DNA of 64,000 nt, taken from the NCBI RefSeq assembly GCF_003202155.1, contig NZ_QFLI01000008.1:62001-126000 (forward strand), in the 5' to 3' direction. The position numbers and the translations under genes were made by a program. Below are positions 36,458 through 45,497 of the stretch, one piece after another (position 1 is the stretch's first letter; each line of letters starts with the position of its first letter). The DNA is from Marinifilum breve. GTDB taxonomy: Bacteria > Bacteroidota > Bacteroidia > Bacteroidales > Marinifilaceae. The notes beneath the pieces were generated by a model. That model was not told the DNA's origin. It was given only the letters and a program-made list of their open reading frames with translations, and made no database searches.

Positions 36458-36492
36458 GTTAGCACCAAAGAGTCCTTAAGTGGAACGCTAAC
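36458..36492 (+). promoter_or_regulatory. Possible structured leader before rplT
   Basis: GTTAGC (36458-36463) pairs perfectly with GCTAAC (36487-36492), with an inner CCA/TGG pair. It lies 18 bp before the L20 ATG. L20 autoregulates its operon in other bacteria, so this could be an L20-binding structure. Confidence 0.3.
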
Positions 36493-36510
36493 ATTCAAAA
36501 ATTAGGAATT

Positions 36511-36864
36511 ATGCCAAGATCAGTAAATTCTGTAGCTTCAAGAGCTAGAAGAAAAAGAATTTTAAAAGAAACCAGAGGTAACTTTGGAGCGAGAGCTAAT
36601 GTTTGGACCGTAGCCAAAAACACCTACGAAAAAGGTTTGCAGTATGCATACCGCGATAGAAAAAAGAAGAAATCAAACTTCAGAGCATTGTGGATTCAGC
36701 GTATTAACGCAGCGGCAAGACTTGAAGGTCTTTCGTATTCACAATTAATTGGTTTGATGCACAAAGCTAACATCGAAATTAACCGTAAGGTTTTAGCAGA
36801 TTTAGCTGTAAATCATCCAGAAGCATTTAAAGCTGTAGTGGGTAAAGCACAAGCAGCTAAATAG
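36511..36864 (+). CDS. rplT: Ribosomal protein L20
   Basis: The 117-residue basic protein begins [19 protein letters not shown] and contains [20 protein letters not shown], the family hallmark. It binds 23S rRNA early in 50S assembly and, in other bacteria, represses its own operon. It is the last gene of the translation operon; a terminator follows at 36887. Confidence 0.97.
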   Translation: MPRSVNSVASRARRKRILKETRGNFGARANVWTVAKNTYEKGLQYAYRDRKKKKSNFRALWIQRINAAARLEGLSYSQLIGLMHKANIEINRKVLADLAVNHPEAFKAVVGKAQAAK

Positions 36865-36885
36865 TACTATAAATTATTTACTTTG

Positions 36886-36916
36886 AAAAGGGGTTGTGAT
36901 TCACAATCCCTTTTTT
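36886..36916 (+). terminator. Terminator of the thrS-infC-rpmI-rplT operon
   Basis: AAAAGGG-TTGTGA pairs with TCACAA-CCCTTTT, followed by a T run. Confidence 0.75.
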
Positions 36917-37021
36917 ACGTTTCAACTTCTAATAATTAGTGCTTATTGCTCTCAATAAGTATATTATCGAAAAAGCATAATAATCGCAGCAATGCTTGAC
37001 ATCATTATGCTTTGGATTTAC

Positions 37022-37029
37022 TATTTTTG
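37022..37029 (+). promoter_or_regulatory. dapB promoter element
   Basis: TATTTTTG matches TAnnTTTG, with a TTG 21-23 nt upstream. Transcription would start near 37036, about 50 nt before the dapB ATG. Confidence 0.45.
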
Positions 37030-37086
37030 AAATCATAACAAGGGAAAGATATTAACCAAACCAATTTCCCCCTAAATAAACCACAA

Positions 37087-37800
37087 ATGAGAATTGCATT
37101 AATAGGCTACGGAAAAATGGGTAAGGAAATAGAGCAAATTGCTCTGGATCGTGGCCATGAAATCGGATTAATTATAGATCAGCACAATCCAAAAGATCTT
37201 AGTGCAGATCAATTACAAAATATTGATGTTGCTATTGAGTTTACGAATCCTGATTCGGCTTTTGGCAATTATCTAAAATGCTTTGAAGCAAATGTTCCTG
37301 TAGTATCCGGAACAACTGGCTGGCTTGATCAATTGCCAGAGATCGAGAAACAGTGTTCTGAAGGCAAAGGATTCTTTTATGCATCAAACTTTAGTTTGGG
37401 AGTAAACCTATTCTTCGAATTGAATAAAAAACTAACCCAACTAATGGCTCCATTTAAAGAATACAATGTAGATATGGAGGAAATTCACCATATCCACAAA
37501 TTGGATTCTCCAAGTGGAACTGCTTTGACATTAGCTGAAGGAATTCTTGAAAATCATCCAACGAAAGACAAATGGATTGAAGCTACTAGCATGAAAGAAG
37601 ACGAACTTAGCATATTGGCCAAACGCCATGGAGCAGTTCCTGGTACACATTCTATCACCTGGCATTCTGAAGTTGATGAAATTATTATTCAGCACCAAGC
37701 CTATAGCAGAAAAGGATTTGCTTTGGGAGCAGTGTTAGCAGCCGAATTTATGCCTGAAAAAGAAGGGTTTTATGGCATGAAAGATTTGCTTCAACTTTAA
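37087..37800 (+). CDS. dapB: 4-hydroxy-tetrahydrodipicolinate reductase
   Basis: The 237-residue enzyme makes tetrahydrodipicolinate for lysine and meso-diaminopimelate, the cross-linker of peptidoglycan. The Rossmann nucleotide motif GYGKMGKEI is at 7-15. The catalytic segment EIHHIHKLDSPSGTALT is near 133-149. It is slightly shorter than proteobacterial DapB, as is usual for Bacteroidota. It is followed 33 bp later by lepB, also a cell-envelope gene. Confidence 0.95.
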   Translation: MRIALIGYGKMGKEIEQIALDRGHEIGLIIDQHNPKDLSADQLQNIDVAIEFTNPDSAFGNYLKCFEANVPVVSGTTGWLDQLPEIEKQCSEGKGFFYASNFSLGVNLFFELNKKLTQLMAPFKEYNVDMEEIHHIHKLDSPSGTALTLAEGILENHPTKDKWIEATSMKEDELSILAKRHGAVPGTHSITWHSEVDEIIIQHQAYSRKGFALGAVLAAEFMPEKEGFYGMKDLLQL

Positions 37801-37833
37801 TTAAAAACAATATTCAACACCTTAAAACAAACT

Positions 37834-39225
37834 GTGGGAAAGATACTACGAAACAAATGGTTTAAATTTTCAATCATTCTTATCATTACTCTGTTAATGA
37901 TTATTTGGATTGGAAATTATTGGCTTTTATTAGGATTACCAATCCTTTTTGATGTATATATCAGCAAAAAAGTACATTGGACTTTCTGGAAAAAAAAGGG
38001 AGTTAAGAAACAAAGTACTACCGTTGAATGGATTGATGCCATTATATTTGCCGTTGTGGCTGCTACTATAATTAGAATGTTCTTTATAGAAGCGTATACA
38101 ATACCTTCATCATCCATGGAAAAATCCATGTTGGTTGGTGATTATTTATTTGTTAGTAAGGTAGCATACGGGCCTAAAATGCCAAATACACCTTTGTCTT
38201 TCCCATTCGCTCATCACACACTTCCGGGTACTAAATCAACAAATTCATACTCTGAGTTAATAAAATGGCCTTACAAGCGCTTGGGAGGATTTGGAGAAGT
38301 AAAACTCAATGATGTTGTTGTTTTTAATTTTCCGACTGGAGATACAGTTTGGATGGGAAATACTCAGACTGATATATATTCTTTGCTAAGATTTCATAGC
38401 AGTCAGTTTCGCAATGAGGATAAGCAAAAACAAAACAAGATTCAATCAAACAGCTATTACAATAAGATGGCTTATCAGCTTCTTGAAAGCAAAGCTGAGA
38501 TTAAGATTCGACCTGTAGACAAACGTGAAAACTACATCAAACGCTGCGTAGCTTTACCTGGAGATGAACTAATATCCAGAGATGGACAATTGTTTGTTAA
38601 TGGAACAGCATTGGAAAATCCAATACAGATGCAGTTCAATTATATTGTAGAGACAAATGGTACTGCCATTAATCCTAGAAAGTTAGATGAGTTAAATATT
38701 GCGAAGGCTGATAGAAAAAAACGTAATTCCAATACCTACATTCTTCCATTGAGTATTGAAAAAGTGGAAGCTTTAAAGAAATTCAATAATGTAACATCTA
38801 TAACAAGAATTTTATATCCCCAAGGTAAAACTGAAGATGTTTTTCCTTTTAGCCCAAACTACAATTGGAATCGCGATAATTTTGGTCCAATAACAATGCC
38901 TAAAAAAGGTGAAAACATAGAGATAACAACCGATAATCTACCTCTTTACGAAAGAATTATCCGAACCTATGAAGGCAACAAGCTGGAAATAATAAATGAC
39001 CAAGTCCATATTAACAACATACCGGTTAAATCTTATACATTTAAAATGGATTACTACTGGATGATGGGCGACAATAGACACATGTCTGCAGATTCGCGTT
39101 ATTGGGGATTTGTTCCAGAAGATCATGTAGTAGGAAAGGCATCATTTATTTGGCTATCTCTTGACAAGGATAAATCCTTTTTTAATAAAATTCGCTGGAA
39201 CAGATTTTTCAAGAGTGTAAAATAG
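37834..39225 (+). CDS. lepB: Signal peptidase I, copy 1 (GTG start)
   Basis: This 463-residue enzyme cleaves signal peptides of Sec-exported proteins at the inner membrane. Two N-terminal membrane segments (about 12-43 and 63-85) precede the catalytic serine in PSSSMEKSM (Ser94). The general-base lysine lies in YIKRCVALPGD, and box E is MGDNRHMSADSRYWGFVPEDH. Long insertions between boxes are normal in Bacteroidota LepB. The start is GTG at 37834: the protein then aligns from residue 2 with the ATG-started paralogue 100 bp downstream, and no closer ATG exists. Confidence 0.94.
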   Translation: MGKILRNKWFKFSIILIITLLMIIWIGNYWLLLGLPILFDVYISKKVHWTFWKKKGVKKQSTTVEWIDAIIFAVVAATIIRMFFIEAYTIPSSSMEKSMLVGDYLFVSKVAYGPKMPNTPLSFPFAHHTLPGTKSTNSYSELIKWPYKRLGGFGEVKLNDVVVFNFPTGDTVWMGNTQTDIYSLLRFHSSQFRNEDKQKQNKIQSNSYYNKMAYQLLESKAEIKIRPVDKRENYIKRCVALPGDELISRDGQLFVNGTALENPIQMQFNYIVETNGTAINPRKLDELNIAKADRKKRNSNTYILPLSIEKVEALKKFNNVTSITRILYPQGKTEDVFPFSPNYNWNRDNFGPITMPKKGENIEITTDNLPLYERIIRTYEGNKLEIINDQVHINNIPVKSYTFKMDYYWMMGDNRHMSADSRYWGFVPEDHVVGKASFIWLSLDKDKSFFNKIRWNRFFKSVK

Positions 39226-39326
39226 CACAAAGAGTTGTTACCTCTACTCTATCATTTAAATGGAAATAATAATTTTTGTAGATTCGCAACAACTAAAGTT
39301 AAGCTTATAAAAAACATACATACCTT

Positions 39327-40715
39327 ATGAAGGAATTTTTAAGAAACAAATGGTTTAAATTTTCAATCGCTCTTATCATTACTTTGCTAATGATTATTTG
39401 GATTGGCAATTATTGGCTTTTATTAGGATTACCAATCCTTTTTGATGTTTATATCAGTAAAAAGGTACATTGGGCCTTCTGGAAGAAAAAAGGAGTTAAA
39501 AAACAAAGTACAGCTGTTGAATGGATTGATGCCATTATTTTTGCAGTAGTTGCTGCAACAATCATTAGAATGTTCTTTATTGAAGCTTACACAATCCCAA
39601 CAAGCTCGATGGAGAAATCATTACTTGTTGGAGATTATTTATTTGTAAGTAAGGTTGCATATGGTCCTAAAGTACCTAACACACCTTTATCCTTCCCTTT
39701 TGCACATCACACCATGCCTGGGACAACCAAAACAAAATCATATTTGGAATGGATTAATTGGCCTTACAAGCGTCTTGCAGGATTGAATGAGATAAAGCGT
39801 AACGATGTTGTGGTATTCAATTTCCCTGCAGGAGATACCATTGTTGTAGGAGCCGAAAATCCAGATTACTACTCTCAATTAAGAGCGGCGACAGCAACTA
39901 TAAAAGAGAATGACATGAGAAGAGGACGTGCACTTCAATCTGATAAAGCCTATATGAAAGTTGCTCGTAAATATTTCGCTCAAAATATGGAAATTGCCAC
40001 TCGTCCTGTTGATAAGCGAGAGAACTACATTAAAAGGTGTGTTGCTATGCCAGGTGATACCATTTCTAGTATAGATGGACAACTTTACATCAATGGGAAG
40101 GCTCAGGATAAAGTTGGAGAAGTACAATACAATTATGAAATCCGTACAAATGGAACAATGATCAATCCTCGCAAACTAGAGGAAATGAACATAGCTAAAG
40201 ACGAAATTGGTCATAGTGGTTCGGTTTATCACATGCCTTTATCAAAAGAAAAAGCGGATAAACTTAGCAAACTTAGCAATGTTTCGTCTATGGTAAAAAT
40301 GGTTCATGGCGTTGGTACTCCAGAAGATGTTTTTCCATTTAGCGAGCATTACAACTGGAACAGAGATAATTTTGGACCTCTTGTAATCCCTCAAAAAGGT
40401 CAAACTGTTGAGCTAAATTTAAAAACTCTTCCATTGTACGAAAGAGCAATCAATGCCTACGAAGGAAACGATTTGGCAGTAAAAGATTCTACCATCTACA
40501 TCAATGGGAAAGCAGCAAACACTTACACTTTTGAAATGGATTACTACTGGATGATGGGTGATAATCGTCACCGTTCAGCTGATTCTCGTTATTGGGGATA
40601 TGTTCCGGAAGACCATGTGGTAGGTAAGGCTTCATTTATTTGGCTTTCACTTGATAAGGACCAAAGCGGTTTTGGAAAAATCAGATGGGATAGAATTTTT
40701 AAGTGGATACACTAA
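39327..40715 (+). CDS. lepB: Signal peptidase I, copy 2
   Basis: The 462-residue paralogue of the gene just upstream. The first 130 residues are almost identical in both copies (for example LLMIIWIGNYWLLLGLPILF), while the middle differs strongly. Ser94 lies in PTSSMEKSL, the lysine in YIKRCVAMPGD, and box E MGDNRHRSADSRYWGYVPEDH is intact, so both copies should be active. Tandem duplication followed by divergence of the periplasmic insert may have given different substrate ranges. A terminator follows at 40737. Confidence 0.94.
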   Translation: MKEFLRNKWFKFSIALIITLLMIIWIGNYWLLLGLPILFDVYISKKVHWAFWKKKGVKKQSTAVEWIDAIIFAVVAATIIRMFFIEAYTIPTSSMEKSLLVGDYLFVSKVAYGPKVPNTPLSFPFAHHTMPGTTKTKSYLEWINWPYKRLAGLNEIKRNDVVVFNFPAGDTIVVGAENPDYYSQLRAATATIKENDMRRGRALQSDKAYMKVARKYFAQNMEIATRPVDKRENYIKRCVAMPGDTISSIDGQLYINGKAQDKVGEVQYNYEIRTNGTMINPRKLEEMNIAKDEIGHSGSVYHMPLSKEKADKLSKLSNVSSMVKMVHGVGTPEDVFPFSEHYNWNRDNFGPLVIPQKGQTVELNLKTLPLYERAINAYEGNDLAVKDSTIYINGKAANTYTFEMDYYWMMGDNRHRSADSRYWGYVPEDHVVGKASFIWLSLDKDQSGFGKIRWDRIFKWIH

Positions 40716-40736
40716 AATATTAAATTCATATAAGTA

Positions 40737-40766
40737 AAGGCATCTGCAAAGATGCCTTTTTCTTTT
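40737..40766 (+). terminator. Terminator after the second lepB
   Basis: AAGGCATCT and AGATGCCTT pair around GCAA, followed by a T run. Confidence 0.75.
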
Positions 40767-40807
40767 ACCTATATTTTTTATAGTTTCGCAATCCAAACAG
40801 AACTAAA

Positions 40808-41449
40808 ATGGAAAATACCACAGCTCTTCTTTCAACAGCATATTTTGCACCAATTCAGTACTATTGCAAAATGATTCAACATTCTAATGTGATGATTGAA
40901 CAATGGGAAAACTATTCAAAGCAATCGTATCGTAACAGGTGTAATATTTATGGAGCAAACGGATCTTTGGCCATTTCTGTTCCTGTGGTAAAGGCTACCA
41001 ATAAAAAGGTTTTAACCAAAGATGTTCAGATCTCTTACGATACCAACTGGCAAAAACTACATTGGAAAGGAATCGAATCTGCTTACAAATCATCACCTTT
41101 TTACGAATATTACATCGATGATTTAGAACGTTTTTTTAGCCAAAAATGGAACTTCCTTTTAGATTTTAACCTTGAAATTCAAGCGGAGATTTGTGAAATC
41201 CTCGAAATAGAAAACAAGAATTCCTTGACCGATGATTTTATTCCTTTAAACGCTCCAGACATTGCTGATTTTAGGAATGTAATTCATCCAAAACCATCAA
41301 AAGGAATAAATGATACCGAATTTACCCCACAGGCTTACACTCAGGTTTTTGGCAACAAGCATGGTTTCATTCCCAACCTAAGTATTTTGGATTTGATATT
41401 TAATTTAGGCCCTGATAGCTCGTACTATCTGGAATCTTGCCTAAAATAA
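40808..41449 (+). CDS. WbqC family protein
   Basis: The 213-residue cytosolic protein matches the WbqC-like family: an N-terminal TAYFAPIQYYCKMIQ, then NRCNIYGANGSLAISVPV and a SPFYEYYIDDLERFF segment near 100. WbqC was named from polysaccharide (O-antigen) gene clusters and the biochemical role remains unproven. Here it sits apart from any such cluster, which is common in Bacteroidota. Its last 9 bp overlap the end of the convergent NUDIX gene. Confidence 0.88.
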   Translation: MENTTALLSTAYFAPIQYYCKMIQHSNVMIEQWENYSKQSYRNRCNIYGANGSLAISVPVVKATNKKVLTKDVQISYDTNWQKLHWKGIESAYKSSPFYEYYIDDLERFFSQKWNFLLDFNLEIQAEICEILEIENKNSLTDDFIPLNAPDIADFRNVIHPKPSKGINDTEFTPQAYTQVFGNKHGFIPNLSILDLIFNLGPDSSYYLESCLK

Positions 41450-41878
41450 TTTAAGGTGCTCTTTTAAATCTTGCATAATTGCATCATGATCGAAAGCCAA
41501 GGATGGCAGTTTGCTAACATCAATCCATTGAGCTTTTAATGCATCATCATCGCCTTTAACTTGTGGTAAAGATTTTGCCTCCATTTGAGCTAAATAAACA
41601 ACAGAAACGGTACGTCCTCTAGGATCACGATCTACTGCACCATATGTCTTGAATTGCGAAATAGAAACACCTTCAAAACCTGTTTCTTCCTTTAATTCTC
41701 GAAACGCTGCAGTATCCAAATCCTCATCCATATCAACAAAGCCACCAGGAAAAGCCCATTTGTTCTTGAAAGGTTCATTGGCTCTTTCAATTAACAAGAC
41801 ATGGTATTTGCTTTCACATTTGCAGAAAATGGCACAATCAACAGTTAATGCCGGACGTGGGTATTCGTATGTATACAT
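41441..41878 (-). CDS. NUDIX hydrolase
   Basis: The 145-residue protein has a complete Nudix box, G-x5-E-x7-REUxEExGU, at GGFVDMDEDLDTAAFRELKE and the following EETGFE (about 47-70). Nudix enzymes hydrolyse nucleoside diphosphates linked to other groups; ADP-ribose or 8-oxo-nucleotides are common substrates, but the specificity cannot be read. It shares its 3' end with the convergent WbqC gene. Confidence 0.93.
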   Translation of the reverse strand: MYTYEYPRPALTVDCAIFCKCESKYHVLLIERANEPFKNKWAFPGGFVDMDEDLDTAAFRELKEETGFEGVSISQFKTYGAVDRDPRGRTVSVVYLAQMEAKSLPQVKGDDDALKAQWIDVSKLPSLAFDHDAIMQDLKEHLKLF

Positions 41879-41940
41879 GATTTAATTAGCTTATTGAATT
41901 GTGAAGCCATTGGCTTCGATTTGCTGATAACTGATCACTG

Positions 41941-42729
41941 TTAAATGATTCTTTTTATTACTCTCAACTTGTGCGTGTAACGTTTGGTATCAACATTAAA
42001 AATTCCTTGATGATCAACATTATCAATCCTTACCTTACCAGAAGCATGAATAATTTTGTGTCTATCCCAAATAATACCAACATGCGTAATTTTACCTTCT
42101 GCGTTATCGAAAAAGGCCAAATCGCCTGGCATTGCTTCTTCAACAAAGGTTAGTGGTTCACCAACCAATACTTGCTGACTGGCATCGCGAGGTAAACTGA
42201 TTCCATTTAGTTTGTAAACAATTTGAGTTAAGCCTGAACAATCAATTCCATAAGGAGTTCTTCCTCCCCAAAGGTAAGGCGCATTAAAATATTTTAATGC
42301 TGCTTCAATTATAGAATCACGCACATTTGTTTCATCTCCATTTCCGGTAACTTTTCCTTGGTAAAAGTACTTCTTCTCTCCTATTTTAAAAGATTTCTCT
42401 TCCCGATCACAAAATGGGAAAGAACTACCCGGAACAATCAATTTATTGGAATAATCTTTCTCCTGAAAGACAAGGTTAAAAGTATCATTTGCCACTGCAG
42501 GTAACTGAGTAGCTAGTAGGTTATAAAACTCTTCATTGATAACGCTTATCATTTTAGTATCAACCCAACCCTCGTAATTATCGTAGGCCAATCTTACCTT
42601 ACTCCAGTTTTCAACATCCTCAATAACTTCAAAATGCTCTCCAAACAAAATTTGGGTTACCATTTCGCTTTTTTCGGCAGGTTCACTGCGTACTGGAATG
42701 ATACTTAAATCGGAAATTCCGTAATTCAT
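41941..42729 (-). CDS. NlpC/P60 (C40) peptidase with SH3-like domain
   Basis: The 262-residue protein has an SH3-like N-terminus (about 8-65) and a C-terminal NlpC/P60 domain with Cys164 in YGIDCSGLTQ, His216 in ITHVGI and His228 in IIHASG. This is the fold of gamma-D-glutamyl-diaminopimelate endopeptidases that cut peptidoglycan stem peptides. No signal peptide is visible. A cytosolic enzyme degrading recycled murein peptides, as for YkfC-like enzymes, is therefore more likely than a cell-wall hydrolase. That fits the AmgK/MurU-like recycling genes at 22 kb. Confidence 0.92.
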   Translation of the reverse strand: MNYGISDLSIIPVRSEPAEKSEMVTQILFGEHFEVIEDVENWSKVRLAYDNYEGWVDTKMISVINEEFYNLLATQLPAVANDTFNLVFQEKDYSNKLIVPGSSFPFCDREEKSFKIGEKKYFYQGKVTGNGDETNVRDSIIEAALKYFNAPYLWGGRTPYGIDCSGLTQIVYKLNGISLPRDASQQVLVGEPLTFVEEAMPGDLAFFDNAEGKITHVGIIWDRHKIIHASGKVRIDNVDHQGIFNVDTKRYTHKLRVIKRII

Positions 42730-42785
42730 GAATTGGTTACTTAATGATTGTTATCAATCAAATATAAAAAATATAATTATGTTTT

Positions 42786-42807
42786 TACATTTGCATTGAT
42801 ATATTTG
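42786..42807 (+). promoter_or_regulatory. Two overlapping promoter elements for the HD phosphodiesterase
   Basis: TACATTTG (42786-42793) and TATATTTG (42800-42807) both match TAnnTTTG, about 100-120 bp upstream of the ATG. Confidence 0.4.
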
Positions 42808-42907
42808 CTGTATATATCGCAGGTAAAAGAAAGGAATAAATATTTTTTACCAAAAAATATTCAACTAATTTTATAAAAAGAATTTCAACACTCCTAATCA
42901 GAATAGA

Positions 42908-45052
42908 ATGAATAAATACTTTAGGTTAATTCGACAAAACTTAAGTAACATTTATCGCTTTACCATTACTACAATTACCATTGTACTGATCATGCTTCTA
43001 TTCCCGAACACCGGAAATTTTAAGTATGAATATCAGAAAGGTAAGCCTTGGATGCACGAAACCCTTATTGCTCCTTTTGATTTTTCCATATTAAAAACAG
43101 AACAGGAATTGAATCAGAATCGAGATAGTATTTTGAATCGATTCAGCCCCTATTTTAAAGTGGACACTTCCGTTTATCCTTCGGTAATAGTACGATTTGA
43201 GAAGAATTTCGAGAAAAAATGGAACAAATTTGAGAAGTCATCAGCTTATAAAAAGCTAAACTATTCTCAAAAGAGATCGGATGCAGAAAAATTACTATGC
43301 TACAATTACCTTAAAACAAACCTTAAGAATTATTACAACATCGGTATTGCTGACTTTCAAAACGAGAAACTTCAGTACAATTTCAAACTGCCTGAGACAA
43401 TCAACAAATCATTAAATAACATTAATGAGAAAGTTCTTACCGATAAAATATACTCTGCAAGAACTGCCTATGAAAACGTTAGTTCTAATCTAAAATCGGA
43501 TTACAGCAATCCTGTTTTTCAAAGCTTTCTTCAGAATCTGAACCTCGATTCTTACTTGACTCAAAACCTGTTCTACGACAAAACCATGTCCGATCAGGTT
43601 AAAAACAGCATGCTTTCAAACGTCTCTCTTACCAAAGGTAAAGTGGATTTTGGAACTCGTATTGTTCTAAGAGGTGATGTAATCAATGATGATACCTTTC
43701 TAATTTTGGAATCACTAAAAAAAGAATATGAAAACTTTTTAGGAGCATCGCAAAACCATTACCTAATTGTTGGAGGGCAGGCTTTATTAATCATTTCCTG
43801 TGTGGTTCTTTTGTTTCTATACCTGCGAAACTTTAGAAAACAAATCTTGCACGACAACAAAAAACTCCTTTTCATATTTCTGTTGGTATTGTTATTTGTT
43901 GCTCTTACTACATTGGTATTAAAACTCCAGAATCAAAACGTTGATGTTAATATCTACATTATTCCGTTTGCTCTCATTACCATTGTGGTGCGAACACTAA
44001 TGGACAGCCGTACTGCATTGTTTGTTTTCATCGTTACGGTTTTAATCACTGGATTCCTTGCTCCTAACGGTTTCGAATTTGTATTTCTTCAGTTAGCAGC
44101 AGGTATCATGGCCATATACAGCTTGCCTAGGTTGGAGAGACGTGGTCAGCTTGTATTAACTGCTATTATTACATTCTTTACCTACAGTGTAGTTTATTTC
44201 GCTTTCGCGATAACACAGGAAGGTAGCATAGAAGAAATTGAATGGTTCAACTTTGTATGGTTTGCTTTTAATGGATTGTTACTTACCTTCTCCTATTCTT
44301 TAATTTACATTTTTGAGAAATTATTCGGATTCCTTTCAGATGTTACATTAATCGAGTTATCGAATCAAAACCATCCGTTATTGAAACAGCTAATTCAACA
44401 TTCGCCAGGAACATTCCAGCACTGCTTGCAAGTTGCTAACCTTGCCGAAGCTGCAATTAATAAAATCGGAGGTAATCCATTATTAGCAAGAACTGGTGCA
44501 CTTTATCATGATATTGGAAAAATGAAACATCCAATTTATTTTATCGAAAATCAGATGTCGAACAAAAACCCTCATGATGATCTTGAATTTGATAAGAGTG
44601 CGCAAATCATTACCGACCATGTAAAGTATGGAGTAAAAATTGCAAAAAAACACAAGTTGCCTCAACAAATTATCGACTTTATTGAAACTCATCATGGTGC
44701 GGGTAAGGTGATGTACTTCTACACTTCCTTTAAAAACAAGTATCCCGATAAAGAGATTGACGAAGAGAAATTCCAATACCCAGGACCAGATCCATTCACC
44801 AAAGAAACTGCGGTTTTAATGATGGCCGATGGTATTGAAGCTGCATCGAGAAGTTTGAAGGAAAAAACTCCTGAAACCATTCGCGAATTAATCGATAAAA
44901 TCATCGACAAGCAGGTAAAAGAAAATCGCTTCGCCAATGCGGATATCACCTTTAAGAATATCAACGAAATAAAGGAGATTTTCACCACCAACTTGATTAA
45001 TGTGTATCATGCAAGAATTGAATATCCCAAAGAAATAAAAAACAAAAACTAA
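42908..45052 (+). CDS. 7TM-HD (PgpH-type) cyclic-di-AMP phosphodiesterase
   Basis: The 714-residue membrane protein has one N-terminal membrane helix (about 17-34), a 7TMR-HDED extracytoplasmic domain (about 50-275), seven transmembrane helices (about 280-470) and a C-terminal HD domain. The HD motif LYHDIGKMKHP is near 532-542, preceded by a PGTFQHCLQVANL motif (near 500). HHGA and a DGIEAASR motif complete the metal site. PgpH of Listeria, with this architecture, hydrolyses cyclic di-AMP to AMP-AMP. By homology this gene controls c-di-AMP and so osmotic or wall homeostasis. It has its own terminator. Confidence 0.93.
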   Translation: MNKYFRLIRQNLSNIYRFTITTITIVLIMLLFPNTGNFKYEYQKGKPWMHETLIAPFDFSILKTEQELNQNRDSILNRFSPYFKVDTSVYPSVIVRFEKNFEKKWNKFEKSSAYKKLNYSQKRSDAEKLLCYNYLKTNLKNYYNIGIADFQNEKLQYNFKLPETINKSLNNINEKVLTDKIYSARTAYENVSSNLKSDYSNPVFQSFLQNLNLDSYLTQNLFYDKTMSDQVKNSMLSNVSLTKGKVDFGTRIVLRGDVINDDTFLILESLKKEYENFLGASQNHYLIVGGQALLIISCVVLLFLYLRNFRKQILHDNKKLLFIFLLVLLFVALTTLVLKLQNQNVDVNIYIIPFALITIVVRTLMDSRTALFVFIVTVLITGFLAPNGFEFVFLQLAAGIMAIYSLPRLERRGQLVLTAIITFFTYSVVYFAFAITQEGSIEEIEWFNFVWFAFNGLLLTFSYSLIYIFEKLFGFLSDVTLIELSNQNHPLLKQLIQHSPGTFQHCLQVANLAEAAINKIGGNPLLARTGALYHDIGKMKHPIYFIENQMSNKNPHDDLEFDKSAQIITDHVKYGVKIAKKHKLPQQIIDFIETHHGAGKVMYFYTSFKNKYPDKEIDEEKFQYPGPDPFTKETAVLMMADGIEAASRSLKEKTPETIRELIDKIIDKQVKENRFANADITFKNINEIKEIFTTNLINVYHARIEYPKEIKNKN

Positions 45053-45066
45053 TTAACTTGAAGATA

Positions 45067-45104
45067 AAACGAGCTTAAGTAGATCTTTCTACCTAAGCTC
45101 GTTT
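45067..45104 (+). terminator. Terminator of the PgpH-type gene
   Basis: AAACGAGCTTA-GTAGA pairs with TCTAC-TAAGCTCGTTT with one mismatch and a TCTT loop. Confidence 0.7.
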
Positions 45105-45497
45105 CATTTGAAGTGAAACTACGCAAATAAATTATAACACGCATTAAAATATTTTTTGACACGTGTTATAATTCATTTTAACACCTGTTATAAATACTAC
45201 CGCTAATTACGCATGCTTCAGTTTTTCACTTCCAATCAATAAAAACATCAGGTTAAATCCTACTTAGAGTCTGCACTCCAAAACAACAATATCATCAATT
45301 GTTATCCTCCCGCTTTCTTCCTTCTAATCCAGTTCACTTTCACTCTCTGTTTTGGGTAGCTCAATTTTTTTCCCACTCCTATTTTTTGTAACTTATAGAG
45401 TGTGACCTACTTCATGAAAAACATATTAGTTTTTCATGTGAAATGTATTTGATGTATAACATCTGTTTACTTAATCTTTACCCAAAACCCCACTATT
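45105..45497. other. Intergenic region with a cluster of TGTTATAA-type repeats
   Basis: This 393-bp stretch has no gene. At about 45134-45190 TTATAACACG is followed 18 bp later by its exact inverted copy, and ACACGTGTTATAA is repeated as ACACCTGTTATAA 22 bp on. Such spaced half-sites look like binding sites for a dimeric regulator. The rest is AT-rich with no recognised promoter. Confidence 0.4.
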
